A stretch of 64,000 nucleotides of DNA from CAWELS01 sp964468205 (GTDB lineage Bacteria > Acidobacteriota > Terriglobia > Bryobacterales > Bryobacteraceae), in contig CAYXVG010000012.1 of assembly GCA_964468205.1 (NCBI GenBank), forward strand, positions 1-64,000, given 5' to 3'. The translations under genes and the position numbers were made by a program. Of the stretch, positions 7,959 to 17,598 are shown piece by piece (positions within the stretch are counted from its first letter, which is position 1; each line of letters opens with the position of its first letter). Below the pieces are notes generated by a model that worked only from the letters and a program-made list of their open reading frames with translations, had not been told where the DNA came from and did not search any database.

Positions 7959-8995
7959 GTGCTGGCTAATACCCCTTTGACGTGGCGCATACTGGCCTCC
8001 AGATCATCCCTTTCCACCTGCGGACGGTTTTCCTGCGATGGAGCCTGATAACCGGCGCTGGGTGTGCCTCCCTCGGCCAAGGCAAGAAAGCGGGTGAATT
8101 CAGCGGCTCGGACATTCTCATAGCCCTTCCAGAAGTCGGGTTCCATGAAGTTGAACTCACGCGGGCCCGTGACGATCACCTCCTGCGTCACGGCCAGGCC
8201 GGGACAGAGCTCGACAAGACGCTTGATCCAGCGGTCGATCTCGACATTGCCTTCTCCGGTGCGGACCCAGCGCACCGTGGCGCCCTTTGGGTTGCGCCAG
8301 ACACGGCTGTCTCGAACATGGCTCGTCAGGGCGTATGGCGCAAGCGTCTCCAACGTCACGTGCGGGTCTTCGAGAGTCCAAAGCGGGTTTCCGGAATCGA
8401 CACAGGCGCCGACGAAGTCCTTTCCGGCTTCCTCAATCAGCATCTTTAACTCCCGGCCCTGCATGTCGCCGGCGTGATTCTCGACGGCGATTTTGACGCC
8501 GGCGTCTTGCGCCCGCGACCGCACTCCGCGCAAAACCTTCGCCGTGTTTTCGATGTGGCCTTCGATGCCGATGTCCGCCTTCCGATCAGCCATGGCGCCC
8601 AGGTACGCCCGCACGATTTTTGATCCGGCCAACTCCGCGGCCCGAAGCATGCGGCCGATCTGCTCTTCCGCCGTGCCATCTTCCGGCTTGAAGCGCGAAG
8701 AGCTCGGGCAGATCGACGTCATGCCGATCTCGAGCTCGATGCCCAGCTTGCGGGCGTAGTCGCCCACCTTCTTCACATGCGCGTCTTCGAGCCCGCCAAG
8801 AAACCGGATCTCGGAAAAGTGCACGACGTCGGCTTTCCACTTCGTGCAGTAGTCGAGATACTGAAATGCGTCCCAACCTGACGAGCGGATGCTGAACAGG
8901 TCAATGCCGAACTTCGCGTTTGCCTTAGCCTTCGCAGCCGTGGCCGCCGAAGTCACGGCTGCGGCTGAATACGACAGAAAACTGCGCCGATCCAT
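7955..8995 (-). CDS. TAT-exported sugar phosphate isomerase/epimerase-like TIM barrel
   Basis: 346 residues. The N-terminus MDRRSFLSYSAAAVTSAAT is a twin-arginine signal. The rest matches the xylose-isomerase-like TIM barrel (AP endonuclease family 2 superfamily): FGIDLFSIR, ADVVHFSEI, a central IAVENHAGD, GACVDSGNP and LTSHVRDSRV. The acidic and His residues are placed as metal ligands at strand ends. The substrate is unknown; in this lineage such exported isomerase-like proteins usually act on sugars or cyclitols. It is the first gene of a two-gene minus-strand operon with the TlpA-like protein. Confidence 0.85.
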   Translation of the reverse strand: MDRRSFLSYSAAAVTSAATAAKAKANAKFGIDLFSIRSSGWDAFQYLDYCTKWKADVVHFSEIRFLGGLEDAHVKKVGDYARKLGIELEIGMTSICPSSSRFKPEDGTAEEQIGRMLRAAELAGSKIVRAYLGAMADRKADIGIEGHIENTAKVLRGVRSRAQDAGVKIAVENHAGDMQGRELKMLIEEAGKDFVGACVDSGNPLWTLEDPHVTLETLAPYALTSHVRDSRVWRNPKGATVRWVRTGEGNVEIDRWIKRLVELCPGLAVTQEVIVTGPREFNFMEPDFWKGYENVRAAEFTRFLALAEGGTPSAGYQAPSQENRPQVERDDLEASMRHVKGVLAST

Positions 8996-9038
8996 ATTTC
9001 ATCTCCTTGTCGATGCTTCCAGCGTTGCCGCCAGGGTA

Positions 9039-9929
9039 TTACAGGTCCAACGATTTAAGATACTCTCGAAACGAGTCGCCCAGGTCTTGCCGACGCAAGG
9101 CGAATTCCACCGTGGCTTTCAGGAAGCCAAGCTTGTCCCCGGCATCGTAACGGCGGCCCTCGAAGCGCAACCCGTAGATTGGCCGGTTCCGCAGCAAGTG
9201 CCGGAGCGCGTCTGTCAACTGAATCTCGCCGCCGGCGCCAGGCTCGACCGAGTCGATGGAGTCGAAAATCTCAGGAGTGAGCACGTAGCGGCCAATGATG
9301 GCAAGGTTCGATGGCGCGTCCGCGGGCTTGGGTTTCTCGACCAGGCTGCGGATGCGGTAGAGCCGGTCACTCGTTCCATTGTGTTCCACGGGCTCGGCAT
9401 CCACCACGCCATAGGCCGAGACGGCATCTGGCGGGACCTCCATCAGCGCCACCACCGAGGCTCCGAAGAATTCGTAAACATCTAGCAGTTGTCTCAAGCA
9501 CGGTGTCTCCGCCTCGATAACGTCGTCGGAGAGAACCACCGCGAACGCCTCGGGGCCGACGAGTTCCCGCGCCCGTAGCACGGCGTGCCCGAGACCGAGC
9601 GCCTCCTTCTGCCGGACATAGGCCACATTGATCATGTCCGAGACGTTCCGCACCGTCCGGAGCATCTCGGTCTTGCCCTTCGACTCAAGAACGTTTTCCA
9701 GTTCAAAGCTGACGTCGAAGTGGTCTTCAATGCTGCTCTTGTTGCGGCCAGTAATGATAATGATGTTTGATACGTCCGAATGAATCGCCTCTTCGACACC
9801 ATACTGAATGAGAGGCTTGTCGACGACCGGGAGCATCTCCTTCGGCTGCGCCTTCGTGGCTGGAAGGAAACGTGTTCCAAGCCCGGCTGCTGGAAAAACC
9901 GCCTTGCGTACTTTGCGAATCATCTCCAT
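9039..9929 (-). CDS. galU: UTP-glucose-1-phosphate uridylyltransferase
   Basis: Makes UDP-glucose from glucose-1-phosphate and UTP for polysaccharide and LPS synthesis. 296 residues, typical. The nucleotide-binding signature VFPAAGLGTRFLPATKAQPKE is at about 11-31. LPVVDKPLIQYGVEEA, VVLSDDVIE (metal-binding Asp pair) and LVEKPKP follow, with IGRYVLTPEIFD and GGEIQLTDAL in the C-terminal part. An ATG six bases further in is an alternative start. It is divergent from the TPR gene at 9996, which leaves about 65 bases for both promoters. Confidence 0.95.
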   Translation of the reverse strand: MEMIRKVRKAVFPAAGLGTRFLPATKAQPKEMLPVVDKPLIQYGVEEAIHSDVSNIIIITGRNKSSIEDHFDVSFELENVLESKGKTEMLRTVRNVSDMINVAYVRQKEALGLGHAVLRARELVGPEAFAVVLSDDVIEAETPCLRQLLDVYEFFGASVVALMEVPPDAVSAYGVVDAEPVEHNGTSDRLYRIRSLVEKPKPADAPSNLAIIGRYVLTPEIFDSIDSVEPGAGGEIQLTDALRHLLRNRPIYGLRFEGRRYDAGDKLGFLKATVEFALRRQDLGDSFREYLKSLDL

Positions 9930-9995
9930 CCATTGTAAGAGGTTGACGCAAGCGCGCTCTTGCCAGCCGCTCCTACATCAGGTAAAACATTGGCA

Positions 9996-10478
9996 ATGCG
10001 CGATGCACGGCTCGACCTGGCGAAAGACCTGCTGGAACGTGCCTACGAACTCCAGAATCAGGGAGAGCTGGAACTGGCCGCGGAGCTTTCCCGCCGCTCC
10101 ATCGACACCTGGCCAACCGCCGAAGCGCATACCTTTCTCGGGTGGACTTACCGCGATCAAGGCCGCATTGAGGACGCCATCGCGGAGTGCAAGAAGGCGA
10201 TTGGCCTCGATCCCGGGTATGGGACGCCATACAACGACATCGGCGCCTATCTCATCGAACTCGGCCGGCCCGATGAAGCGGTACCGTGGCTCGAACAGGC
10301 GATCGGAAGCGAACGTTTCGACACCCCGCATTTCGCCTGGTACAACCTCGGCCGCGTCTATCTGGCGAAGGAGACTTTCAATCTGGCCACGGAGTATTTC
10401 CAGAAAGCCTGTGACGTGGCCCCGGGCTACGAACCGGCATCTGACGCCTTACTCCGGATTCGCCGCCTGCTCCAGTAG
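9996..10478 (+). CDS. Tetratricopeptide repeat protein
   Basis: 160 residues from ATG 9996; a TTG at 9960 would add twelve residues of low complexity and is less likely. About three TPR units: LLERAYELQNQGELELAAEL, then AHTFLGWTYRDQGRIEDAI..., then a unit beginning YNDIGAYLIELGRPDEA, and a final partial unit with YNLGRVYLAKETFNLATEYF. No signal peptide, so probably a cytoplasmic scaffold. It is 44 bases upstream of the large glycoside-hydrolase-like gene on the same strand and could share its transcript. Confidence 0.82.
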   Translation: MRDARLDLAKDLLERAYELQNQGELELAAELSRRSIDTWPTAEAHTFLGWTYRDQGRIEDAIAECKKAIGLDPGYGTPYNDIGAYLIELGRPDEAVPWLEQAIGSERFDTPHFAWYNLGRVYLAKETFNLATEYFQKACDVAPGYEPASDALLRIRRLLQ

Positions 10479-10522
10479 CGGCGATGTCCCGTGGGTGCGC
10501 CTGTTGTTAGGATTGATTGCTG

Positions 10523-13324
10523 GTGTCGACATTTTGGAAAATGATGCTCTTGATGGCCTCACTGGCCGCGACGGGCTTGGTGCGCGGCGAGTCTCCGCCG
10601 GTTGAATTTGGGCTGCGGGAATTCCGTGACGCTCTGGCCGATAAGGGGCTCGAAACCAAGATCAGAACCGAAATCAGCACCGGCGCGCCGGAGACCTACC
10701 GGATATCCTCGTACCTGATTCAGGGCGGAGACCTGCGCGGCCTGATGTACGGTTTGTTGGCCGCGGCCGATCAGATCCGCCGGCTGGGACGGCTGACTCC
10801 GGAGCGGGGCAGCCCGGAGGTTCCGGTCCGTGGGGTCCGGCGGTTTCTTCATAACCGGGACCTCGAAGACGGCTGGTACCACGACCGCGACTACTGGCGG
10901 GAGTATATCCAAATGCTCGCCCGGAATCGATTCAACCGTCTAAACCTCGTCTTCGGTCATCAGACGGCCTATCTCTCGCCTCCGTACCCGTACTGGTTCT
11001 CGCTCGCGGAGTTTCCCGAGGTGCGCGCGGAAGGGATTACCGGGCAGCAACAGGAGCGCAACCTCGAAACGCTTTGCTACATCGCGCAGACCGCCGCCGA
11101 CCACGCGGTGGACTTCACACTTGGTGTCTGGCAGCACGATATCCAGCACGGCCGGCAAACGGGATCGGTAGAGGGCCTGACAGAAAAGAATCTGGGACCG
11201 TATTCCCATGCGGCGCTGCAGCGTGTCCTCGCCGCCTGCCCGGCGATTCGCAGTCTACAGATACGAACGAACTGGGAAAGCGGAATTCCGGCCGAACGGC
11301 AGGTCGAATTCTATCGGGACTACGTCTTCAAAGCCCTCCGCGAAGTGGGCCGCCTGGTGAAGTTGGATCTGCGGGGGTGGCTGATGGGCGAGGGGATGCT
11401 CAATGCGGCGATCGACTCAGGGGTATCGTTACGGCTCTCCTCGAAGTACTGGGCGGAGCATCTTGGGCGGCCTTACCAGCCCGCTGAGATCTTTCCGAAC
11501 TACAGTTACATCAACTTCCTGCGTCGGCGTCCTGAATTGCATGGCAACCGGGTTCGTCCTTATGAATTCTTTTGGGAGATCTGGACGCTCGGCTCTCACC
11601 GGCTCTTACTATGGGGCGATCCGGACTACGTGAAGCGGGTCGCCGGTACTCTCTCGCTCTCCGAGACACAAGGTTTCGAGATCGACGAGCCGCTGGCTCA
11701 GAAGGGATATGGCAACCGGCCTGGAGAATGGGGCGTCTTCGCGGCCACGGAACGGGAGAGGGAATTCTGGAAGTGGGAATTTGAGCGCTACTGGCTCTTC
11801 TACCGGCTCTGGGGCCGCCTGACCTACAATTCCAGAGCGCCGGAGAGGATCTGGCTCAGCGAGTTCGAAAGGCGCTATGGCGAGGCCGCGGCCGAGGCGG
11901 CAGAGGCGTACCGGCAAGCGAGCCGTACGCTGAATGAGATCGTCGCAGTCCACATGCCAGATCCGAATATGTACATGTGGCCCGAGATCAACCCAGGTGG
12001 TTTGATCGACTACTACGCAGCCGCTCCACCAAGTGACCAGCGGCTTGTCGCCTCCATTGAAGAGGCCGTGCAACTGCGTCTTGACCGTACGCCTTCGGCG
12101 AAGCAGATGCCGCGGGAAACGGCCCAGCGGCTGGCCGGGACTGCTACTGCGATCCGGGAAGCGATGGTGGCGGTGGATGCCAAGGTTCCGGAGGACCATC
12201 GGGAATGGCGGGCGACGCGGCCCGATTTCGAGGTTTTGGCTCATTTAGCCGAATTCCACTCGCACCGGCAAATCGCGGCCGAGCGGCTGACATATTTTTA
12301 CAAGACCGCCGCCCGCGAAGCGCTCGACACCGCCATGTCCGAAGCGGCCCGGTGCGCTGCGATCTGGGAGGAACTCGTGGAGTTGACGAGCGGCCTCTAC
12401 CCGCCCAATATGTCCTTCGGGCCCGAGGACTTCGGCCATTGGAAGGACAAGCTCCCCTACCTGCGACACGACCTCGAGACTCTTCGCGAGCGCGAATGGC
12501 TGCTCGACCGTTTCGGTTCGTTTGATTTTGGCTTCGACTTCGGCGCCGAACCCCGCCGTCTCGGCTACCGGCAGTTTCTTCACTCGAGCATCGAGCCAAG
12601 GTTCGCCGCGGTGAATCCGGCCACGCTGTACTCCGAGGAGACAGGGTTTGGCTGGGCAAGTGAAGGGGAACGCGATGCGGTTGCCCTGGCCGACGCGAGC
12701 AGGGAGATCCTACGGGCGACAGACCGGTCTCCGCGCAGCCTGCCCGAGAACGCCCTATTTGGAGATCACATTCGGGGCCAAGGAGCGCAGACATTTCGAG
12801 TTCGCACCGGCCCCGGGGATTTCCTCGTGAGCCTGCTCTACCCGGAAGGAAACGCCACCTTCCGCCAGGAGACGGCGAACAACGGCGTGGTCGATGCCGT
12901 TCTTCCGGCCGAGGAATGGGAAGTGAGCGGCATTCTGGTGAAGAGCGTCAAGCCGCCGCCCATTCCCGCTCGACTGCCGGAGCCGGATGGGGACCGGCCC
13001 GCCTTCGCACACACGGTTCCCCGGAGCTTCACGCCCGGGAGGCCGCTCAGCCTGATTCTCAGGGCGACACCGTCCGCGGACATGACGGTGCGCCTCCATT
13101 ACCGCCCGCTAAACGCTCAGGAGAAGTTTCGAACATTGGAAGCGCCGTCTGCGAGCGCCGCCTTCACGATCCCCGGAGAAGAATTGACGGCCGAATGGGA
13201 CCTGCTCTACTACTTCGAGGTGGTCACAGAGACTGCCGCCGGCTGGTTCCATCCCGACCCGGACGAGCAAACACCCTACTACGTTGTGGGACCGAGTGCG
13301 CCCGCGGCGCCGGCACGGCGATGA
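10523..13324 (+). CDS. Large exported glycoside-hydrolase-like protein (GH67/GH20-type N-domain plus barrel)
   Basis: 933 residues from GTG 10523 (AGGA ends at 10512, ten bases upstream); TTG 10517 and ATG 10541 are alternatives. After a signal peptide comes a small domain ending SYLIQGGDLRGLMYGLLAAADQIRR. This is the layout of the alpha-glucuronidase/hexosaminidase N-domain that precedes a TIM barrel. The barrel starts near VRGVRRFLHNRDLEDGW and contains LARNRFNRLNLVFGHQ and KLDLRGWLMGEG. A helical region (about 520-720) and a C-terminal beta domain follow. The substrate is unknown and catalytic acids cannot be assigned by eye. The stop overlaps the next start (ATGA), so it is coupled to the GT39-like gene. 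Confidence 0.75.
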   Translation: MSTFWKMMLLMASLAATGLVRGESPPVEFGLREFRDALADKGLETKIRTEISTGAPETYRISSYLIQGGDLRGLMYGLLAAADQIRRLGRLTPERGSPEVPVRGVRRFLHNRDLEDGWYHDRDYWREYIQMLARNRFNRLNLVFGHQTAYLSPPYPYWFSLAEFPEVRAEGITGQQQERNLETLCYIAQTAADHAVDFTLGVWQHDIQHGRQTGSVEGLTEKNLGPYSHAALQRVLAACPAIRSLQIRTNWESGIPAERQVEFYRDYVFKALREVGRLVKLDLRGWLMGEGMLNAAIDSGVSLRLSSKYWAEHLGRPYQPAEIFPNYSYINFLRRRPELHGNRVRPYEFFWEIWTLGSHRLLLWGDPDYVKRVAGTLSLSETQGFEIDEPLAQKGYGNRPGEWGVFAATEREREFWKWEFERYWLFYRLWGRLTYNSRAPERIWLSEFERRYGEAAAEAAEAYRQASRTLNEIVAVHMPDPNMYMWPEINPGGLIDYYAAAPPSDQRLVASIEEAVQLRLDRTPSAKQMPRETAQRLAGTATAIREAMVAVDAKVPEDHREWRATRPDFEVLAHLAEFHSHRQIAAERLTYFYKTAAREALDTAMSEAARCAAIWEELVELTSGLYPPNMSFGPEDFGHWKDKLPYLRHDLETLREREWLLDRFGSFDFGFDFGAEPRRLGYRQFLHSSIEPRFAAVNPATLYSEETGFGWASEGERDAVALADASREILRATDRSPRSLPENALFGDHIRGQGAQTFRVRTGPGDFLVSLLYPEGNATFRQETANNGVVDAVLPAEEWEVSGILVKSVKPPPIPARLPEPDGDRPAFAHTVPRSFTPGRPLSLILRATPSADMTVRLHYRPLNAQEKFRTLEAPSASAAFTIPGEELTAEWDLLYYFEVVTETAAGWFHPDPDEQTPYYVVGPSAPAAPARR

Positions 13325-15000
13325 GCGTCCGCTCCTGGTGGTTTGTCATCCTGCTGTTGTTCTTCGCCATGGGCGTGGCGATGTTCACCTCCGCGCGGTT
13401 GGAGAACCAGACCTGGGATGAAAGCGTTCATCTGGCGGCCGGCTACAGCTATATCACCACCTGGGATTTCCGGCTCAACTGGGAGCACCCGGCCCTTGGG
13501 AAAATCCTCGCCGCATTGCCGCTACTGCCGTTTGATCCCAGGCTTCCGACCGAGTATGAAGGTTGGTACAACGGCGACACGGTAGCGTTTGCCGGCGCCT
13601 TTCTATACCGGAACCGGCTCACCCCGGACCAACTGCTGATGCTTGGCCGCGTGCCCACGATGGCGTTGACGCTGCTGCTGGGCGTGGTGTTCGCCTGGTG
13701 GACCCGGCGGAATTTCGGCCCGGCGGTGGCGGCAATCGCCGCGCTTCTTTATGCCTTGGATCCGAACATAACGGCCCATGGCCGCTACGTGACGACAGAC
13801 TTGATCGCGACTCTCACGATGTTCCTTTCGGTGGTGACATGGGTTCGCTATTTGCTGACCAAACACTGGCTGGATCTTGTCTGGGCCGCAATCGCACTGG
13901 GTTTCGCGCTGGCCTCCAAGTTCTCCACGATATTTCTCTTCGGTTTGCTCCCGCTGCTCTACCTGGCGCGGAAGTGGCAGTCGCCCCGGGACTACAGCTT
14001 CCGCCGGCTTGCCGGGTCGATGGCCGTGGTATTTGCCCTCGGAATGACGACGATGTTCGTCTGCTACTGGAAACAATCCAAGCAGGTGCTCATCGACGGG
14101 CAAGCCGCGCCGCTGGAGGTCTACATGAAGAGGGAGACGCTGGCGAGCGAATTGATGTACCAGGTGGGGCACGCTCTGGACCTTCCGGCTCATCCCTATT
14201 TCCTCGGACTCAATCTGGTAGCCGAACACAACCACGAGGGACACCCGACCTACTTGCTGGGCCGAACGACCCAGAAGGGCTCCTGGGCCTACTTCCCGGT
14301 TGCCTTTGGAGTGAAAACGCCGGCCGCGGTGCTGTTGCTGCTCGCATTCGGCATAGGAGGATTATTCTGGCGTCGCCATTCGGGCGGGCTGCTGGTCCGA
14401 TGGCGGCGAACTTCATTCGTCTGGCTCGCCATCACCATTACTCCCATCGCATACATGCTCTTTTGCATGTCGAGCAACCTCAATCTCGGGGTGAGGCATA
14501 TTCTGCCCATCTACCCATTCGTGTTCATTCTTGCGGCGGCAGCGCTCGTGCGGAAGCCTGCCTGGTCACTCGTGATACTGGTGATCGGCCTGCAGGTCTA
14601 CGAGTACTCGCGCGTGTCGCCGCACTATCTGGCGTTCTTCAACACTTTTGCCGGCGGGCCGGAGAACGGGCCGGCGTATCTGCTGGACTCCAATCTCGAC
14701 TGGGGGCAGGACGCGAAGAAGCTCGCGGCGTATCGGCGGGAACACAATATCGAGAACTTGTACGTCGATTATTTTGGGGCGGTTGACCTGAGCTACTATC
14801 TGGGGCCGCACCATATGCTCTCGGCGTCCTTAGGGAAGCGGGACCCCAGCGAACTGGATGGGGTAGCAGCCATCAGCGCGACGGTTCTGATGGACGTCTA
14901 TGGCTTACCAGACACGCACCGCTGGTTCCGGGATCGCGAGCCCGACGCCCGGATCGGCTATTCGATCTACATCTATGACCTGCGCAAGGACAGACAATGA
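13321..15000 (+). CDS. GT39-like polytopic membrane glycosyltransferase/mannosyltransferase
   Basis: 559 residues from the coupled ATG at 13321. The first loop carries TWDESVHLAAGYSY and NWEHPALGKILAALPL, the Asp-Glu and His-Pro signature of the PMT/ArnT/GT39 superfamily. About ten hydrophobic helices follow, with GRYVTTDLIATLTMFLS and ALASKFSTIFLFGLLPLLY. The periplasmic-facing C-terminal part includes LGVRHILPIYPFVFI and SNLDWGQD. These enzymes move sugars from polyprenyl phosphates to proteins, lipids or glycans at the outer face of the inner membrane. Acceptor unknown. It overlaps the genes on both sides by four bases. Confidence 0.82.
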   Translation: MSVRSWWFVILLLFFAMGVAMFTSARLENQTWDESVHLAAGYSYITTWDFRLNWEHPALGKILAALPLLPFDPRLPTEYEGWYNGDTVAFAGAFLYRNRLTPDQLLMLGRVPTMALTLLLGVVFAWWTRRNFGPAVAAIAALLYALDPNITAHGRYVTTDLIATLTMFLSVVTWVRYLLTKHWLDLVWAAIALGFALASKFSTIFLFGLLPLLYLARKWQSPRDYSFRRLAGSMAVVFALGMTTMFVCYWKQSKQVLIDGQAAPLEVYMKRETLASELMYQVGHALDLPAHPYFLGLNLVAEHNHEGHPTYLLGRTTQKGSWAYFPVAFGVKTPAAVLLLLAFGIGGLFWRRHSGGLLVRWRRTSFVWLAITITPIAYMLFCMSSNLNLGVRHILPIYPFVFILAAAALVRKPAWSLVILVIGLQVYEYSRVSPHYLAFFNTFAGGPENGPAYLLDSNLDWGQDAKKLAAYRREHNIENLYVDYFGAVDLSYYLGPHHMLSASLGKRDPSELDGVAAISATVLMDVYGLPDTHRWFRDREPDARIGYSIYIYDLRKDRQ

Positions 15001-15635
15001 AACTGGTCGACCTATCCCATCCGCTGATCGACGATCAGCCGGCGTATCCCGGCGATCCCACACCGCGCATCAAGACTTTCCACTCTCACGCGGAATCCGG
15101 CTTTGCCACCACCCGCTTCGCGATGGGGACCCACCACGGCACTCATCTGGACGCTCCGTTTCACTTCGTCCGCGATGGCGTCACGGTGGACCGCATTCCG
15201 CTCGAGACGCTCTACGGTCCGGCGGCGCTGATCGACCTCGCGCCACAGGGAGTCCTCGGCAAGAGCACAGTCATTACGGTGGAGATGCTTGCCCGGCATG
15301 CGGAAGCTCTCGACCTCGGTGAACGGCTAATCTACCGCACGGGCTGGGACAGCCGATTTGGCCGGCCGGAATTCTATAAGGGGCACCCGTCCTTGACGGT
15401 GGAGGCCGCGCGGTGGATCGTCGACCGCGGCGTCCGGCTCCTCGGTATGGACACTCCATCACCCGCCGAGGATTTCGAAGAGGTGCATAAGATTCTGCTG
15501 GGAGCTGGGGTGATCATCGCAGAGTCGCTGGCGAATCTGACCGGGCTGCCGGGATCGTTCCTGTTCGTTGGATTCCCGATTAAGCTGAAGGGCCGCGACG
15601 GCGCGCCGATTCGCGCCGTCGCGATTCTGGAATAG
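14997..15635 (+). CDS. Cyclase family protein (KynB-like metal-dependent hydrolase)
   Basis: 212 residues. LVDLSHPLIDDQPAYPGDP at the start and GTHHGTHLDAPFHF at about 42-55 are the signature of the cyclase/arylformamidase family. The His-x3-His-x3-Asp in the latter binds zinc or manganese. GMDTPSPAED and a C-terminal LANLTGLPGSFLFVGFPIKLKG also fit. Members hydrolyse N-formylkynurenine, isatin or similar amides; no kynurenine genes are nearby, so the substrate is open. The start overlaps the upstream stop (ATGA). The 3' end stops one base before the convergent dehydrogenase. Confidence 0.88.
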   Translation: MKLVDLSHPLIDDQPAYPGDPTPRIKTFHSHAESGFATTRFAMGTHHGTHLDAPFHFVRDGVTVDRIPLETLYGPAALIDLAPQGVLGKSTVITVEMLARHAEALDLGERLIYRTGWDSRFGRPEFYKGHPSLTVEAARWIVDRGVRLLGMDTPSPAEDFEEVHKILLGAGVIIAESLANLTGLPGSFLFVGFPIKLKGRDGAPIRAVAILE

Positions 15636-15636
15636 C

Positions 15637-17217
15637 CTACTTCAGCGTTTCGCCGATGGACTTGGCCTGCAGGAACTGCAGCAGGTAGTCCGGGCCGCCA
15701 GCCTTCGAATCCGTGCCGGACATGTTGAAGCCGCCAAACGGATGCGAGGCCACCATGGCTCCGGTGGATTTCCGATTGAAGTAAAGGTTGCCGACGTGGA
15801 ACTCGCGGGAAGCACGGTCGATCTTCTCACGGTTGTTCGTGTAGACCGACCCGGTGAGTCCGTACTCGGTATCGTTTGCCAGTTCCATCGCATGATCGAA
15901 GTCCCTCGCCTTGGCGACGGCGAGCACAGGGCCGAAGATCTCCTCCTGGAAGATGCGCGCCCTGGCATCCACGTCCGCGATGATCGTGGGCTGGATGAAG
16001 AATCCGCCGGTCTCGGCCTCAACAGCCTCGCCTCCCGTGATGAGACGGCCTTCCCCCTTACCGATCTCGATGTATTCGAGGATGGTTTCTTTTGCCTTGG
16101 CGTTGATCACGGGTCCCATGTAGTTGGCCGGGTTATCTGACGGGCCAACCTGGATCGCCTCGGTTTTGGCTTTGAGCTTTTGCAGAAACTCTTCGTAAAC
16201 CTTTTCGTCGACAATGGCACGGGAGCAGGCGGAGCACTTCTGACCCTGGAAGCCAAAGGCGGAGACGAGCACCCCCTGAACGGCGTCATCGAGGTTACAT
16301 TCCGAATCGACCACGATGGGGTCTTTGCCACCCATTTCGGCGACCACCCGCTTGATCCAGATTTGGCCGGGCTGGGTCTTGGCCGCTTTCTCCACGATGC
16401 CGAGACCGACTTCCTTTGATCCGGTAAATGAGATGAACCGGGTTTTGGGATGCTCGACCAGAAGGTCTCCGATCTCTCCACCGCTGCCGGGTACGAAGTT
16501 GATGCACCGCGCTGGGAAACCGGCTTCGAGCAGGGCGTCTAAGAAGACGGCGGCGTTCACCGGCGTGTCGCTTGAAGGCTTCAGCACCACGGTATTGCCG
16601 GCGACGAGCGCGGAGGTGGTGATACCGAGCATGATGGCAAGGGGGAAGTTCCACGGCGGGATCACCACTCCAACGCCAAGCGGGATGTAGCGCAATTCGT
16701 CGCGCTCGCCCGGGAGTTGCGGGAGCGGGGGCGGAGAATCGTAGCGGAGAGCCTCGCGGGCGTAGTACTCGCAGAAGTCGATGGCCTCGGACACATCGGC
16801 GTCCGCCTCGATCCAAGTTTTCCCCGCCTCATACACCTGCCATGCGTCGAACTCGAACTTCCGGTCACGGATGATCCCGGCCAGTTTGACAAGCATCGCC
16901 GCGCGTTCTCCGGCCGGAACAAGGCTCCATTCCTTGAAGTAGGCATGGGCGGACTCAATGGCCTTGGCGGCCAGCTCAGGCGTCGCTTTCTGCAAGACGC
17001 CGACTACTTCGCCCGGACGGGAAGGGTTGGTTGAATGGAAGGTTTGCCCCGACTTGACACGCTCGCCGGCCACCAGCAGGTCGAACTCGCGCCCGAACTG
17101 CGAGCGGACATGGGCAAGAGCGGCCTCCATCGCTCGACGGTTCCCGTCGGTGGAGAAATCGGACCACGGTTCGTTCTTGAACTCCGGCAGCGACTTGAGA
17201 TCCACGGATTTGGGCAT
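15637..17217 (-). CDS. pruA: L-glutamate gamma-semialdehyde (1-pyrroline-5-carboxylate) dehydrogenase
   Basis: Oxidises the proline/arginine breakdown intermediate to glutamate with NAD. 526 residues, matching the monofunctional RocA/PruA type. An N-terminal extension (DFSTDGNRRAMEAALAHVR) precedes the aldehyde dehydrogenase core. The core contains VVIPPWNFPLAIM, the NAD loop FTGSKEVGLGI, the general base Glu in VVAEMGGKDP and the catalytic Cys in GFQGQKCSACSR. EEIFGPVLAV and HPFGGFNMSGTDSK are near the end. No proline dehydrogenase is adjacent. A YtxH gene lies eight bases upstream on the same strand. Confidence 0.93.
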   Translation of the reverse strand: MPKSVDLKSLPEFKNEPWSDFSTDGNRRAMEAALAHVRSQFGREFDLLVAGERVKSGQTFHSTNPSRPGEVVGVLQKATPELAAKAIESAHAYFKEWSLVPAGERAAMLVKLAGIIRDRKFEFDAWQVYEAGKTWIEADADVSEAIDFCEYYAREALRYDSPPPLPQLPGERDELRYIPLGVGVVIPPWNFPLAIMLGITTSALVAGNTVVLKPSSDTPVNAAVFLDALLEAGFPARCINFVPGSGGEIGDLLVEHPKTRFISFTGSKEVGLGIVEKAAKTQPGQIWIKRVVAEMGGKDPIVVDSECNLDDAVQGVLVSAFGFQGQKCSACSRAIVDEKVYEEFLQKLKAKTEAIQVGPSDNPANYMGPVINAKAKETILEYIEIGKGEGRLITGGEAVEAETGGFFIQPTIIADVDARARIFQEEIFGPVLAVAKARDFDHAMELANDTEYGLTGSVYTNNREKIDRASREFHVGNLYFNRKSTGAMVASHPFGGFNMSGTDSKAGGPDYLLQFLQAKSIGETLK

Positions 17218-17225
17218 TTTGAGTA

Positions 17226-17489
17226 CTACCCCTGTACGAGCTTCCGGCCGCTGTCGAACATATCCGCGGCCTCATCGGCGATCTGCCGGCCTTTGTCATA
17301 GAGTTGGCGCCCACGATCAATGAACTCTCTGCCTGAGCCGGCAAGCGCTTCGCGGCCCTCTCCAGCCTTGCGGCCGATCTGTTGGCGGGTCTGTTCCCCG
17401 GACTGCGGCGCGTAAAGGAAAGCCACGGCGCCGCCGATGGCCGCGCCGATAAGAAACCAGGCGAGTCTTGATGAATTTTCTCCGGACAT
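17226..17489 (-). CDS. YtxH-domain envelope protein
   Basis: 87 residues. A glycine-zipper-like membrane helix (FLIGAAIGGAVAFLYAP) is followed by the family signature APQSGEQTRQQIGRKAGEG and a charged amphipathic helix. This is the YtxH/gas-vesicle-like small stress-protein layout. The molecular function is not established. A second YtxH gene is at 46397-46717. This one precedes the P5C dehydrogenase gene by eight bases and is divergent from the DUF2007-like gene. Confidence 0.82.
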   Translation of the reverse strand: MSGENSSRLAWFLIGAAIGGAVAFLYAPQSGEQTRQQIGRKAGEGREALAGSGREFIDRGRQLYDKGRQIADEAADMFDSGRKLVQG

Positions 17490-17598
17490 GAATCCTGATC
17501 CTCCAGCCGATTATTGTATCGGAGCTTGGAGATATCCGCTGCCAATTCACGTGCCAGCAGAAGGTGGAGACCCGTTAAGTTGGTGCTATTCTCGATGC

